From positions 1 through 8,856 of the forward strand of contig JAHJSF010000038.1 in the NCBI GenBank assembly GCA_018830405.1: a DNA stretch of 8,856 nt, in the 5' to 3' direction. Shown here piece after piece: positions 1-5,484 of the stretch. The stretch's first letter is position 1, and every line of letters starts with the position of its first letter. The stretch comes from Nitrospinota bacterium. Lineage in GTDB: Bacteria; Nitrospinota; Nitrospinia; UBA9942; JAHJSF01. The notes under the pieces are model-generated. The model was given only the letters and a program-made list of their open reading frames with translations, ran no database searches and was not told where the DNA came from. The position numbers and the translations under genes are program-made.

Positions 1-11
1 CCGGCCTTCGG

Positions 12-53
12 CCACCCAAGCTCCCCTCCTTGGTTAAGGAGGGGCAGGGGTGG
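12..53. repeat. Palindromic repeat, long G/C-rich hairpin
   Basis: A perfect 9-bp stem is formed by CCCCTCCTT (23-31) and AAGGAGGGG (36-44) around the loop GGTT. A second outer stem pairs CCACCC (12-17) with GGGTGG (48-53). The layout of outer arm, inner C-rich arm, short loop and mirror arms is the same as in the other palindromes of this window, with a variant sequence. No reading frame of interest crosses it. It could fold as RNA in either direction, and no T-run follows that would mark an intrinsic terminator. Confidence 0.75.
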
Positions 54-72
54 TTGGTTTAAATGGGATGTC

Positions 73-92
73 TCCCCCTTTGTTAAGGGGGA
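73..92. repeat. Short palindrome, TCCCCCTT / AAGGGGGA hairpin
   Basis: TCCCCCTT (73-80) and AAGGGGGA (85-92) form a perfect 8-bp stem around TGTT. The same stem and the same loop recur at 752-771, and the inner stem recurs inside the two MITE-like copies. This one seems to be a core without the outer ACAACCC / GGGTTGT arms. Confidence 0.7.
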
Positions 93-98
93 CTCGGA

Positions 99-146
99 CA
101 ACCCTATTATAATATTCCCCCTTAAAAAAGGGGGCCGGGGGGTTGT
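99..146. repeat. Palindromic repeat with ACAACCC / GGGTTGT arms
   Basis: The outer arms are ACAACCC (99-105) and GGGTTGT (140-146). The inner stem is CCCCCTT (117-123) with AAGGGGG (128-134) around AAAA. The same two-tier plan is seen at 2047-2097 and 5537-5579, both inside larger elements, and as a half copy at 739-771. It lies downstream of brnA when read on the - strand, so the hairpin could help end or stabilise that transcript. That role is inference. Confidence 0.75.
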
Positions 147-200
147 TATCAAGGAGCGCAGACGGGGCAGGTGCGGGCGGAGCGGTTGTGTAGGTTAGAT

Positions 201-428
201 TTAGGATACCTTCTCAAGGCATTCGGCTACCCAAACCTTAATGATAGATTGACGGGGCACGCCCAAACGTCTTGCCTCTTTATCCAACGAACGAATCATC
301 CACAAGGGAAAATCAACGTTAACCCGTTTCTGTTCCTGTTCAGGTCTTCTTGCCTTGGAGACTTCAAGGTATTTGGTAATATCCTCTTTCCCTTCATCAA
401 ATTTCTTTTCAAACTCACGAGCTTTCAT
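201..428 (-). CDS. brnA: BrnA-family antitoxin (CopG / ribbon-helix-helix type)
   Basis: This is a 75-aa protein that would bind and neutralise the BrnT toxin encoded just upstream. In this family it also represses the shared promoter through a C-terminal ribbon-helix-helix. The N-terminal half is charged (MKAREFEKKFDEGKEDITKYL), followed by SKARRPEQEQKRVNVDFPLW. The RVNVDFP strand, the following helix (MIRSLDKEARRLGV) and PRQSIIKVWVAECLE are the RHH core. I chose the ATG at 428: an AGAGGAG Shine-Dalgarno on the - strand sits about 10 nt upstream of it, whereas the alternative TTG three codons earlier would lie directly against that SD. The gene overlaps the end of brnT by 14 bp, as expected for a toxin-first, translationally coupled pair. 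Length and order match the family. I am confident of the family; binding to this operator is inferred. Confidence 0.9.
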   Translation of the reverse strand: MKAREFEKKFDEGKEDITKYLEVSKARRPEQEQKRVNVDFPLWMIRSLDKEARRLGVPRQSIIKVWVAECLEKVS

Positions 429-678
429 ATATATCAATCTCCTCTTTTCTTGAACGTCTGACTGAGATAATTCTTATCTTGTCATTGCGATAAGTAATAA
501 CCCCCGACCAGTGTTCGCCTGATATCTTGCCGATAACCAAAAATCTCAACTCATCAGACGACTTTACCGGAATCTCAATAAAGTCAGAATCAGCCCATAT
601 TTCTTGGGCTTGCTTAAAATCAAGGCCATGTTTTTGTTTATTGGCTTCGCTCTTTATCGGGTCGAATTCAAATTCCAT
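415..678 (-). CDS. brnT: BrnT-family ribonuclease toxin
   Basis: This 87-aa toxin belongs to the BrnT/RelE-like fold, whose members cleave RNA and stop translation until antitoxin is restored. Family hallmarks are visible: an N-terminal FEFDPIKSEANKQKHGLDF (residues 3-21, with the conserved D-P-x-K, N and KHG positions), RFLVIG (45-50), and the C-terminal strand and helix RIISVRRSRKEE (69-80), which carries the arginines and glutamate linked to activity in known BrnT proteins. The frame is intact, with no sign of decay. It comes before brnA, the usual BrnT/BrnA order. The ATG at 678 has no Shine-Dalgarno, and a TATAAT lies only 10 bp upstream, so the message may be almost leaderless. Repeats flank the pair on both sides, which fits an acquired cassette but does not prove it. 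Confidence 0.92.
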   Translation of the reverse strand: MEFEFDPIKSEANKQKHGLDFKQAQEIWADSDFIEIPVKSSDELRFLVIGKISGEHWSGVITYRNDKIRIISVRRSRKEEIDIYESS

Positions 679-687
679 GGTACGCTT

Positions 688-714
688 ATTATACCTTAAA
701 TACTCCTATGTCAA
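688..714 (-). promoter_or_regulatory. Sigma-70-like promoter of brnTA
   Basis: Read on the - strand, a consensus TTGACA (709-714) is followed after 15 bp by a consensus TATAAT (688-693). Both hexamers are perfect, though the spacer is shorter than the optimal 17 bp. Transcription would start near 681-682, only 3-4 nt before the brnT ATG. A BrnA operator is expected to overlap this promoter in the family, but I see only weak inverted repeats here and do not mark one. Confidence 0.65.
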
Positions 715-738
715 CAGGAGCAACAGATCCCCCTTTGG

Positions 739-771
739 ACAACCCCCTTACTCCCCCTTTGTTAAGGGGGA
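739..771. repeat. Half copy of the ACAACCC palindromic repeat
   Basis: It starts with ACAACCCCCTT (739-749) and contains the TCCCCCTT / AAGGGGGA stem (752-759 and 764-771) around TGTT. The right outer arm (GGGTTGT) is missing. At 772 the sequence passes straight into a different repeat, so this copy looks truncated by, or fused to, its neighbour. Confidence 0.7.
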
Positions 772-775
772 ATAT

Positions 776-815
776 TTCTCGGTGTCTCCGTGTCTCAGTG
801 GTTAAAAATCTTTTC
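776..815. repeat. Dispersed repeat of the 'TETRRHRE' type
   Basis: The segment reads as a series of related TGTCTC units (GGTGTCTCCGTGTCTCAGTGG at its core) followed by an A-rich TTAAAAATC. On the - strand it would translate as LTTETRRHRE, a peptide I recall as a frequent false ORF in many unrelated bacterial genomes, produced by an interspersed non-coding repeat. The family assignment is from memory. No function is known to me. Confidence 0.55.
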
Positions 816-824
816 TCAGTTTTG

Positions 825-866
825 TCCCCCTCACCCTGACCCCTCTCCCGCCGTGGGGAGAGGGGA
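825..866. repeat. Dispersed palindrome, CCCCTCTCCC / GGGAGAGGGG hairpin
   Basis: A perfect 10-bp stem is formed by CCCCTCTCCC (840-849) and GGGAGAGGGG (856-865) around a 6-nt loop. It is preceded by CCCCCTCACCCTGAC (826-840). The - strand reading gives LSPRRERGQGEG, again a peptide I know as a common false ORF from an interspersed repeat. This is a different family from the CCCCCTT palindromes. Confidence 0.65.
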
Positions 867-867
867 G

Positions 868-907
868 TATTTGGAAATCCGGGGACACCATACTTATTTC
901 CCAAATA
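868..907. repeat. Imperfect inverted repeat with GGGGACACCATA loop
   Basis: TATTTGGAAAT (868-878) pairs with ATTTCCCAAATA (896-907), with one bulged C in the right arm. The loop holds CCGGGGACACCATACTT. It follows the preceding hairpin with one base between them, so four repeat types stand end to end. I recall the GTATGGTGTCCCC string from dispersed repeats elsewhere, but cannot confirm that here. Confidence 0.5.
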
Positions 908-921
908 TTTTCTTTCAATAG

Positions 922-950
922 GCTTGTAGCTGGGATAGTTCAGGTATAAT
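922..950 (+). promoter_or_regulatory. Probable promoter of trpD
   Basis: A consensus TATAAT lies at 945-950. The -35 is poor: TTGTAG (924-929) at 15 bp or GCTTGT (922-927) at 17 bp. The predicted leader of about 47 nt (957-1003) has no run of Trp codons, no attenuator-like stem pair and no room for a T-box. Regulation of trpD is therefore not visible in the sequence. Confidence 0.45.
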
Positions 951-1003
951 AAAAAATATGTAGTTGTTTTGTTAATTTCATATTGAATAGGGGAGGGAAC
1001 CCA

Positions 1004-2014
1004 ATGATTAAAGAAGCCATAGGCAGGGTTGTTGAGGGAATAGATCTTGAAGAAGAGGAGATGGTTCAGGTCTTTGAAGAGATTATGACCGGAGAAGCGA
1101 CTCAGGCCCAGATAGGGGCATTTATAACCGCCCTACGCTTGAAGGGGGAAACCATCTCTGAGATTACCGGCGCGGTCAGGGTTATGCGTGATAAGGCTAC
1201 CCCGGTCAAGGCGGATATAGATAGGCTGGTCGACACCTGCGGAACAGGCGGTGACGGGAAGGGGACTTTCAATATTTCAACCTCGGCCGCCTTTGTGGCC
1301 TCCGGGGCGGGATTGATTGTAGCCAAACATGGTAACCGATCAGTTTCGAGCCAGTCGGGGAGTGCCGATGTCCTGAAGGCCTTGGGGGTAAATATCGAGG
1401 CGGATGTTGCCACGGTTGAGCGTTGCCTTGAAGAGGCGGGAATAGGATTTCTCTTTGCCCCCCTTCTCCACGGGGCGATGAAGCATGCCATTGTCCCTAG
1501 GAGGGAGATCGGCATACGAACAATATTTAATATCATTGGCCCCTTAACCAATCCGGCCGGTGCGCTATCCCAGGTAATAGGGGTCTACGACTATTCCCTG
1601 ACCGATTCAATAGCCAGGGTCTTGGATAATCTTGGCAGCCGGCACGTCTTGGTGGTGCATGGTTCCGACGGTTTGGATGAGATAACCTTGACCGGCAAGA
1701 CACGTGTCTCTGAATTGAGAGGCGGGGAGGTTTATACCTACGAGATGACCCCAGAGGATTTTGGCCTTAAGACCTGCAAACCATCCGAACTGCTTGGGGG
1801 AGATCCCGAGAAGAATGCTTCTATCATCCTTGATATCCTGAACGGCGTCAAAGGGCCCAAGAGGGATATTGTCCTCCTGAATGCGGCGGCCGCCATCTGT
1901 GCCGGAGGAGTAGCTGATAATATTAGTGACGGAATATCCTTGGCGTCCCAATCCATCGATTCTGGTGAGGCGATGAAGAGACTTGAGGGACTGAGAGCGG
2001 TTAGCAACAGTTAA
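1004..2014 (+). CDS. trpD: Anthranilate phosphoribosyltransferase
   Basis: TrpD joins anthranilate to the ribose-phosphate of PRPP, giving phosphoribosylanthranilate and pyrophosphate. This is the second committed step of tryptophan synthesis and takes place in the cytoplasm. The 336-aa length is normal for the stand-alone enzyme, with no fused TrpG glutaminase domain. Motifs seen: GTGGDGKGTFNIST (80-93, PRPP loop), KHGNRSVSS (108-116), GSADVLKALG (119-128), RTIFNIIGPLTNPA (172-185) and GLDEIT (223-228, metal-binding Asp-Glu). I chose the ATG at 1004 because GGGAGGG (991-997) stands 6 nt before it. An in-frame TTG at 983 lies upstream of that SD and is unlikely. The stop codon is 8 bp from a MITE-like element that separates it from trpC. 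Confidence 0.97.
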   Translation: MIKEAIGRVVEGIDLEEEEMVQVFEEIMTGEATQAQIGAFITALRLKGETISEITGAVRVMRDKATPVKADIDRLVDTCGTGGDGKGTFNISTSAAFVASGAGLIVAKHGNRSVSSQSGSADVLKALGVNIEADVATVERCLEEAGIGFLFAPLLHGAMKHAIVPRREIGIRTIFNIIGPLTNPAGALSQVIGVYDYSLTDSIARVLDNLGSRHVLVVHGSDGLDEITLTGKTRVSELRGGEVYTYEMTPEDFGLKTCKPSELLGGDPEKNASIILDILNGVKGPKRDIVLLNAAAAICAGGVADNISDGISLASQSIDSGEAMKRLEGLRAVSNS

Positions 2015-2022
2015 CGAAATCT

Positions 2023-2155
2023 ATACGGAGTTGTATTCAAATGATTACAACCCCCTGCCCCCCTTTGTTAAGGGGGAATAAGGGGGATAGGGGGTTGTAG
2101 GTTGAGGAGCTGACGACGAAGCCAACACAGTTAGCGTTTGAAAGCAACTTCGTAT
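2023..2155. mobile_element. MITE-like TIR element, copy 1 (between trpD and trpC)
   Basis: The terminal inverted repeats are ATACGGAGTTGTATTCAAA (2023-2041) and the mirror of ATACGAAGTTGCTTTCAAA (2137-2155), 16 of 19 positions identical. The 133-bp element has no coding capacity. It contains an ACAACCC...GGGTTGT palindrome (2047-2097), then a unique segment (2101-2142) identical over 42 bp to 5581-5622 in copy 2. Without it, trpD and trpC would be about 18 bp apart, so it most likely inserted into a tight operon junction. A target-site duplication is not clear. A transposase would have to come from elsewhere. Confidence 0.8.
2047..2097. repeat. ACAACCC / GGGTTGT palindrome nested in MITE-like copy 1
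   Basis: The outer arms are ACAACCCCCT (2047-2056) and AGGGGGTTGT (2088-2097). The inner arms are CCCCCTTT and AAGGGGGA around GTT. The free-standing relative at 99-146 shows that this module also occurs outside the TIR element. Confidence 0.7.
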
Positions 2156-2165
2156 TAAGGGGCAA

Positions 2166-2945
2166 ATGTTGAAAAAGATAGTAGATGCCAAAAGGGAGGA
2201 GTTGAGCCTTCTTAAAGGGAAACGGGGTGTGGCTGAGTTGAGAAGCATGGCCCTTGATAAAGAAGCCCCTCTCAATTTTACCGAGGCGATAAAGAGAAGA
2301 GAGTCCGGGGGGACGAGGATTATCGCCGAAATAAAAAGGATGTCTCCATCCAGGGGGATAATCCGTGAGGATTTTGACCCTGTCTCTATCGCCAAGATAT
2401 ACCAGGCGGGGGGAGTGGCGGCGGTCTCCTGTCTGACGGAAAAGAATTTTTTTGGTGGAGATATCGGATACCTTCAGAAAATACGCGGCGAATTAACCGT
2501 TCCGCTTCTCAGAAAAGATTTTATAGTTGACGAATATCAGATAGTTGAATCGAGGGCCTTCGGGGCTGATGCCTTTCTCCTCATTGCGGCCATTTTAGAC
2601 AGAAATCAGATGAAGGAGTATATAGCTATGGGGCGGGAACTTGGCATGGAACCTCTGGTAGAGGTTCATTCCGAAGAGGAACTCGATTTAATTACCGACA
2701 GCGGTGCCCTTGTTGTAGGTATAAATAATCGCGACCTTAAGACATTCAAAACTGATGTTGCGGTAACTGAGAGATTGATAGAGCGGTTGGGGACTGGTTA
2801 TATATCGGTAAGCGAGAGCGGGATATTTAACCGAGACGATATAGAGAGACTTGAGGGGTGCGGGGTAGACGCCTTCCTGATAGGGGAGGCCATTATGCGG
2901 GAAACTGATATGGCCTCGAAACTCTCTCAGCTTATTGGGGGATGA
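2166..2945 (+). CDS. trpC: Indole-3-glycerol-phosphate synthase
   Basis: TrpC closes the indole ring by decarboxylating and dehydrating CdRP to indole-3-glycerol phosphate, a cytoplasmic step of tryptophan synthesis. The 259-aa length fits the single-domain (beta/alpha)8 enzyme without a fused TrpF. Motifs seen: IIAEIKRMSPSRG (52-64, with catalytic Lys in AEIK and the SPS loop), SCLTEKNFFGG (88-98), LLRKDFIVDEYQI (114-126, catalytic Lys of RKDF), VEVHSEEE (165-172), GINNRDLKTF (185-194, Asn and Arg of the active site), SESGI (216-220) and DAFLIGEAIMR (235-245, phosphate site). The SD AAGGGG (2157-2162) begins two bases after the right end of the MITE-like element, so translation signals survive but any coupling to trpD is lost. 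purE follows after 39 bp. Confidence 0.97.
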   Translation: MLKKIVDAKREELSLLKGKRGVAELRSMALDKEAPLNFTEAIKRRESGGTRIIAEIKRMSPSRGIIREDFDPVSIAKIYQAGGVAAVSCLTEKNFFGGDIGYLQKIRGELTVPLLRKDFIVDEYQIVESRAFGADAFLLIAAILDRNQMKEYIAMGRELGMEPLVEVHSEEELDLITDSGALVVGINNRDLKTFKTDVAVTERLIERLGTGYISVSESGIFNRDDIERLEGCGVDAFLIGEAIMRETDMASKLSQLIGG

Positions 2946-2984
2946 TGTTTGTTAAATTCACCTTTCATAAAAGGAGATAACTGA

Positions 2985-3491
2985 ATGAAGAAGAAGGTAG
3001 CGGTAGTCATGGGGAGCGATTCTGATTACACAATCATGGAAGAGTCAGTCAAGGTGTTGAGAGAGCATAAGGTTGATTATGAGGTGATGGTTACATCAGC
3101 TCACCGCACCCCTGAAAGAACAAGGGAGTTTGCCTCCTCGGCCGAGGAGAGGGGGGTCGCTATTTTTATTGTTGGGGCAGGTTGCGCGGCTCATTTGGCC
3201 GGAGTTATTGCGGCTGATACGATACTCCCTGTTATCGGGGTGCCTATTGATGCCTCTCCCTTGCGAGGGGTTGATGCCCTATATGCAACGGTACAGATGC
3301 CGGGAGGAATTCCGGTGGCCACTATGGCTATAGGCAAGGCCGGGGCTACCAATGCCGCCCTCCTGGCCCTTGAAATACTGGCCCTCCAAGATAGTGGGAT
3401 AAGGGAGGGACTGCTTCGCCATAGAAAGAATATGGCCGAGGGGGTAGCCAAAAAGAATGAGGCCTTGCAGAGCCGTCTAAAGGGGGAGTAA
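2985..3491 (+). CDS. purE: N5-carboxyaminoimidazole ribonucleotide mutase, class I PurE
   Basis: PurE moves the carboxyl group of N5-CAIR to carbon 4 to give CAIR in purine synthesis, using N5-CAIR made by PurK. The protein is 168 aa, the normal size for a stand-alone PurE. Motifs seen: VVMGSDSD (7-14, phosphate binding), SAHRTP (38-43, with the catalytic His), GAGCAAHLAGV (64-74) and VQMPGGIPVATMAIGKAGATNAALLA (103-128, with the typical MPxGIPV and GKAGAxNAA elements). The last two segments match class I bacterial enzymes and not the metazoan/Treponema class II type. GAGC replaces the more common GAGG. The SD AAAGGAG (2969-2975) precedes the ATG well. No purK lies beside it, and the partner trpC is unrelated in pathway, so this is probably co-transcription by proximity. 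Confidence 0.96.
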   Translation: MKKKVAVVMGSDSDYTIMEESVKVLREHKVDYEVMVTSAHRTPERTREFASSAEERGVAIFIVGAGCAAHLAGVIAADTILPVIGVPIDASPLRGVDALYATVQMPGGIPVATMAIGKAGATNAALLALEILALQDSGIREGLLRHRKNMAEGVAKKNEALQSRLKGE

Positions 3492-3518
3492 AAGTGTGCC
3501 TTATCTAGAATGGATTAT

Positions 3519-3546
3519 TTGACGTAGGTTTGTTGTTCCGTATCCT
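3519..3546 (+). promoter_or_regulatory. Weak promoter candidate before the Smr gene
   Basis: TTGACG (3519-3524) is followed after 16 bp by TATCCT (3541-3546), a good -35 with a mediocre -10. The octamer ATCCTATC occurs at 3542-3549 and again about 30 bp downstream, before TGG. The 115-bp gap after purE suggests that a new transcript starts here, but the evidence is thin. Confidence 0.3.
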
Positions 3547-3606
3547 ATCCAGCTAATATTTTTGCCCGTATGATCCTATCTGGTTTTTGTTTTTCCGAGG
3601 AATAGT

Positions 3607-4095
3607 ATGTCTAATGATGTAATCCTCTTTGAGGAACTAAGGAAGGGGGACGAGGTATTTATAAATCACCTCAATAGGCGTGGGATTCTCCTTGAGGCCC
3701 CCCAAGGGAAGAAGAAGGTACGCGTTACTTGTAACAGCGTATCCCTTTTGGTGGATGTTTCAAATATAGGTGAGGGGAGCAGACTTCCCCCTAAAGAAAA
3801 GAAAACACGCATTTCGGTAACAGTAGATAAGGGGTGCCGAATAATGCAGGAGTGTCCTACCTTTGACCTACACAGATTAACCGTGGACGAGGCAATTGAG
3901 AGTCTGGATAAATTTCTCGATTCCGCTATCCTGAATGGGGTCAATGCCGTACGGGTAATACATGGAAATGGTACGGGGAGGCTTAAAAGAGGGGTTAGGG
4001 CCTACCTTAAGGGATCTCCATACGTAGCCTTTTTTCATCCTGCCCCTCAACATCAAGGAGGGGATGGGGTGGTTATTGTTGAGTTGATAGAGTAG
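3607..4095 (+). CDS. Smr-domain protein resembling the C-terminal tail of MutS2
   Basis: The 162-aa protein has two parts. Residues about 11-53 (LRKGDEVFI...VSLLVDVSNI) look like the small KOW/beta-barrel region that precedes the Smr domain in MutS2. Residues 86-162 are a Smr domain: FDLHRLTVDEAIESLDKFLD (86-105), VRVIHGNGTGRLKRGVRAYL (115-134, with the HGxGTG motif) and GGDGVVIVELIE (151-162). In full MutS2 these follow a MutS-like ATPase of several hundred residues; nothing of that ATPase is seen in the 115 bp upstream. Smr domains in known proteins nick or bind DNA, or cleave RNA at stalled ribosomes; which applies here is unknown. The usual Gly after DLH is Arg in this copy (DLHR). An AGG-type SD at 3597-3601 supports the ATG at 3607. 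It may be a stand-alone Smr protein or a detached MutS2 tail. Confidence 0.85.
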   Translation: MSNDVILFEELRKGDEVFINHLNRRGILLEAPQGKKKVRVTCNSVSLLVDVSNIGEGSRLPPKEKKTRISVTVDKGCRIMQECPTFDLHRLTVDEAIESLDKFLDSAILNGVNAVRVIHGNGTGRLKRGVRAYLKGSPYVAFFHPAPQHQGGDGVVIVELIE

Positions 4096-4096
4096 T

Positions 4097-4129
4097 TTCC
4101 CCCAGGCCCTTAAGTAGTAAATGGGGGAA
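4097..4129. other. Small hairpin between the Smr gene and lolC
   Basis: TTCCCCC (4097-4103) can pair with GGGGGAA (4123-4129) around a 19-nt loop. It starts one base after the Smr stop codon. No T-tract follows, so I do not call it an intrinsic terminator. The spacing to lolC (57 bp from stop to start) allows read-through. Confidence 0.35.
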
Positions 4130-4152
4130 TAGATTAAGGTTAGGATATCTAA

Positions 4153-5370
4153 ATGTTATATGAATATTTTGTAGGGTTGCGGTATCTGAAGGCGAAGAGA
4201 AAGCAGACCTTTATCTCGCTCATCAGTTGGATATCCGTGGCGGGGGTGGCTATCGGTGTGGCCGCCCTTATTGTTGTCCTTTCCGTTATGGAGGGGATGC
4301 ACGAGGGGATACGTGAAAAGATACTTGGGACGTCGTCACATATTGTTATTACAAATAACTATGGCGATATGTCCGATTATCTTGGAGTGATAGACAGGAT
4401 TAAGGATATTTCCCACATAAAAGCGACTGCCCCTTTTGTTTTTGGGCATGCGATGGCCAATTCAAGCGGCGCCGCTGCCGGTGTTGTAGTTCGGGGAATA
4501 TCTCCCGAACTTGAGGCGCAGGTTACGCAACTTTCTTCCCATATGATTATGGGGCGCATAGAGTCACTAAACGGCGGAGATGAGGATAGAGTTGTTATAG
4601 GGGAGACCTTGGCCGACAATTTTGGGCTTACCATAGGTGACACAATCGAACTGATTTCTCCCTTCGGTCGGGCGACCCCTATGGGGAATATCCCCAAGGT
4701 GAAGAAATTTATTGTCTCGGGGATATTCAAGATGGGGATGTACGATTTTGATTCAGGGCTTGTCCTTGTTTCCATACCGGCGGCTCAAAGATTCTTCAAT
4801 CTCGGGCAGGCGGTTACGGGGATCGAAATAAAGATTGACGATATCTACGAGGCGGGTTTGGTTAGTCAAAAGATAAGCGAGCGGATAGGGTTTTCATACC
4901 TGACCAGAGATTGGATGGAGATGAACCGGAACCTCTTTGCTGCCCTCAAGCTGGAAAAGTTTGGAATGTTCGTTATTCTTGTCCTTATTGTTATAGTAGC
5001 CGCTTTCAACATAATAAGCACCTTGATTATGATGGTTATGGAGAAGGAGAAGGATATTGCCATACTTAAGTCGATGGGGGCAACACAGAAGGGTATTATG
5101 AAGATATTTATGCTGGATGGTATGGTGATAGGGGTAGCGGGGACTCTGCTCGGCTGTCTGATTGGGTATGTCCTGTGCCGTATTATAGGTTCGTATCATT
5201 TTATAAAGCTTCCCCAGGATATATATATGATAGATACCCTCCCTGTAACTATGCAGGTTGCCGACTTTGCGGTTGTCTCTCTTATCTCTATTTCGATAAG
5301 TTTTCTGGCTACCATCTATCCCTCTTGGAATGCCTCGCGGGTTGATCCGGTGGAGGCCCTTAGGTCTTAG
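4153..5370 (+). CDS. lolC: Lipoprotein-releasing ABC transporter permease, LolC/E family
   Basis: This inner-membrane permease would work with the ATPase LolD to extract lipoproteins from the inner membrane and hand them to the carrier LolA. The 405-aa protein has the family's layout: a cytoplasmic start (YEYFVGLRYLKAKRKQTFIS), TM1 about 22-46, a large periplasmic MacB-type domain (about 47-268), then TM2 about 271-294, TM3 about 316-346 and TM4 about 369-389. Between TM2 and TM3 lies the cytoplasmic coupling segment MEKEKDIAILKSMGAT (296-311). LPQDIYMIDTLPV (353-365) and the ending YPSWNASRVDPVEALR (389-404) are typical of LolC/LolE. LolC cannot be separated from LolE by sight, and one protein may serve as both. 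lolD usually follows directly, but here the next 350 bp are non-coding, so the ATPase must be elsewhere. Confidence 0.92.
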   Translation: MLYEYFVGLRYLKAKRKQTFISLISWISVAGVAIGVAALIVVLSVMEGMHEGIREKILGTSSHIVITNNYGDMSDYLGVIDRIKDISHIKATAPFVFGHAMANSSGAAAGVVVRGISPELEAQVTQLSSHMIMGRIESLNGGDEDRVVIGETLADNFGLTIGDTIELISPFGRATPMGNIPKVKKFIVSGIFKMGMYDFDSGLVLVSIPAAQRFFNLGQAVTGIEIKIDDIYEAGLVSQKISERIGFSYLTRDWMEMNRNLFAALKLEKFGMFVILVLIVIVAAFNIISTLIMMVMEKEKDIAILKSMGATQKGIMKIFMLDGMVIGVAGTLLGCLIGYVLCRIIGSYHFIKLPQDIYMIDTLPVTMQVADFAVVSLISISISFLATIYPSWNASRVDPVEALRS

Positions 5371-5484
5371 TCGCTTTTTGTTGCTGTGTCCCGCAGGGAG
5401 GGAAGGGTTATTTTTTTCTCCTTCGATACATATAGAGAGACAATTTATGTATAATCAAAGGTCGATAGAGGGGGATATCCCTTA

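Larger units (their letters stand above)
1..200. other. Intergenic repeat cluster, no gene seen
   Basis: This stretch holds three palindromes listed separately, plus a short GGCC-TTC-GGCC hairpin in the first 13 bases. The part from about 150 to 200 is ordinary sequence with no recognisable gene, RNA or promoter. Open frames through it encode low-complexity proline/glycine or arginine-rich peptides and I do not treat them as genes. The window starts inside or just beside a repeat, so the left context is unknown. Confidence 0.6.

Noticed and set aside
73-134. CRISPR array, suggested by repeated CCCCCTT / AAGGGGG units
   Set aside because: The units are palindromic, irregularly spaced, of unequal length and lack uniform spacers.
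171-461. Open frame of 96 codons on the + strand opposite brnA
   Set aside because: It lies antisense to the clear brnA gene, has no SD, no recognisable domain and a composition typical of a shadow frame.
689-904. 71-codon open frame on the - strand upstream of brnT
   Set aside because: Its peptide is made only of repeat translations (SPRRERGQGEG, TTETRRHRE, PLNKGGVRG), and it covers the brnTA promoter. It is a false ORF produced by stacked repeats.
951-1003. Possible trp attenuator, leader peptide or T-box before trpD
   Set aside because: The leader is only about 47 nt, has no Trp codons in a short ORF and no T-box landmarks.
2045-2395. 116-codon open frame on the - strand across the MITE-like element and trpC
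   Set aside because: It is antisense to trpC, and its C-terminal part is the palindrome translation (PPYSPLTKGGRG).
2946-2984. Purine riboswitch before purE
   Set aside because: The 39-nt gap is too short, and only an SD is visible.
3130-3333. 67-codon frame on the + strand inside purE
   Set aside because: It is a shifted frame within a conserved enzyme, with no independent evidence.
5384-5417. Intrinsic terminator after lolC
   Set aside because: The hairpin is only 4 bp and the T7 run comes about 12 nt after it, so the arrangement does not fit a Rho-independent terminator.
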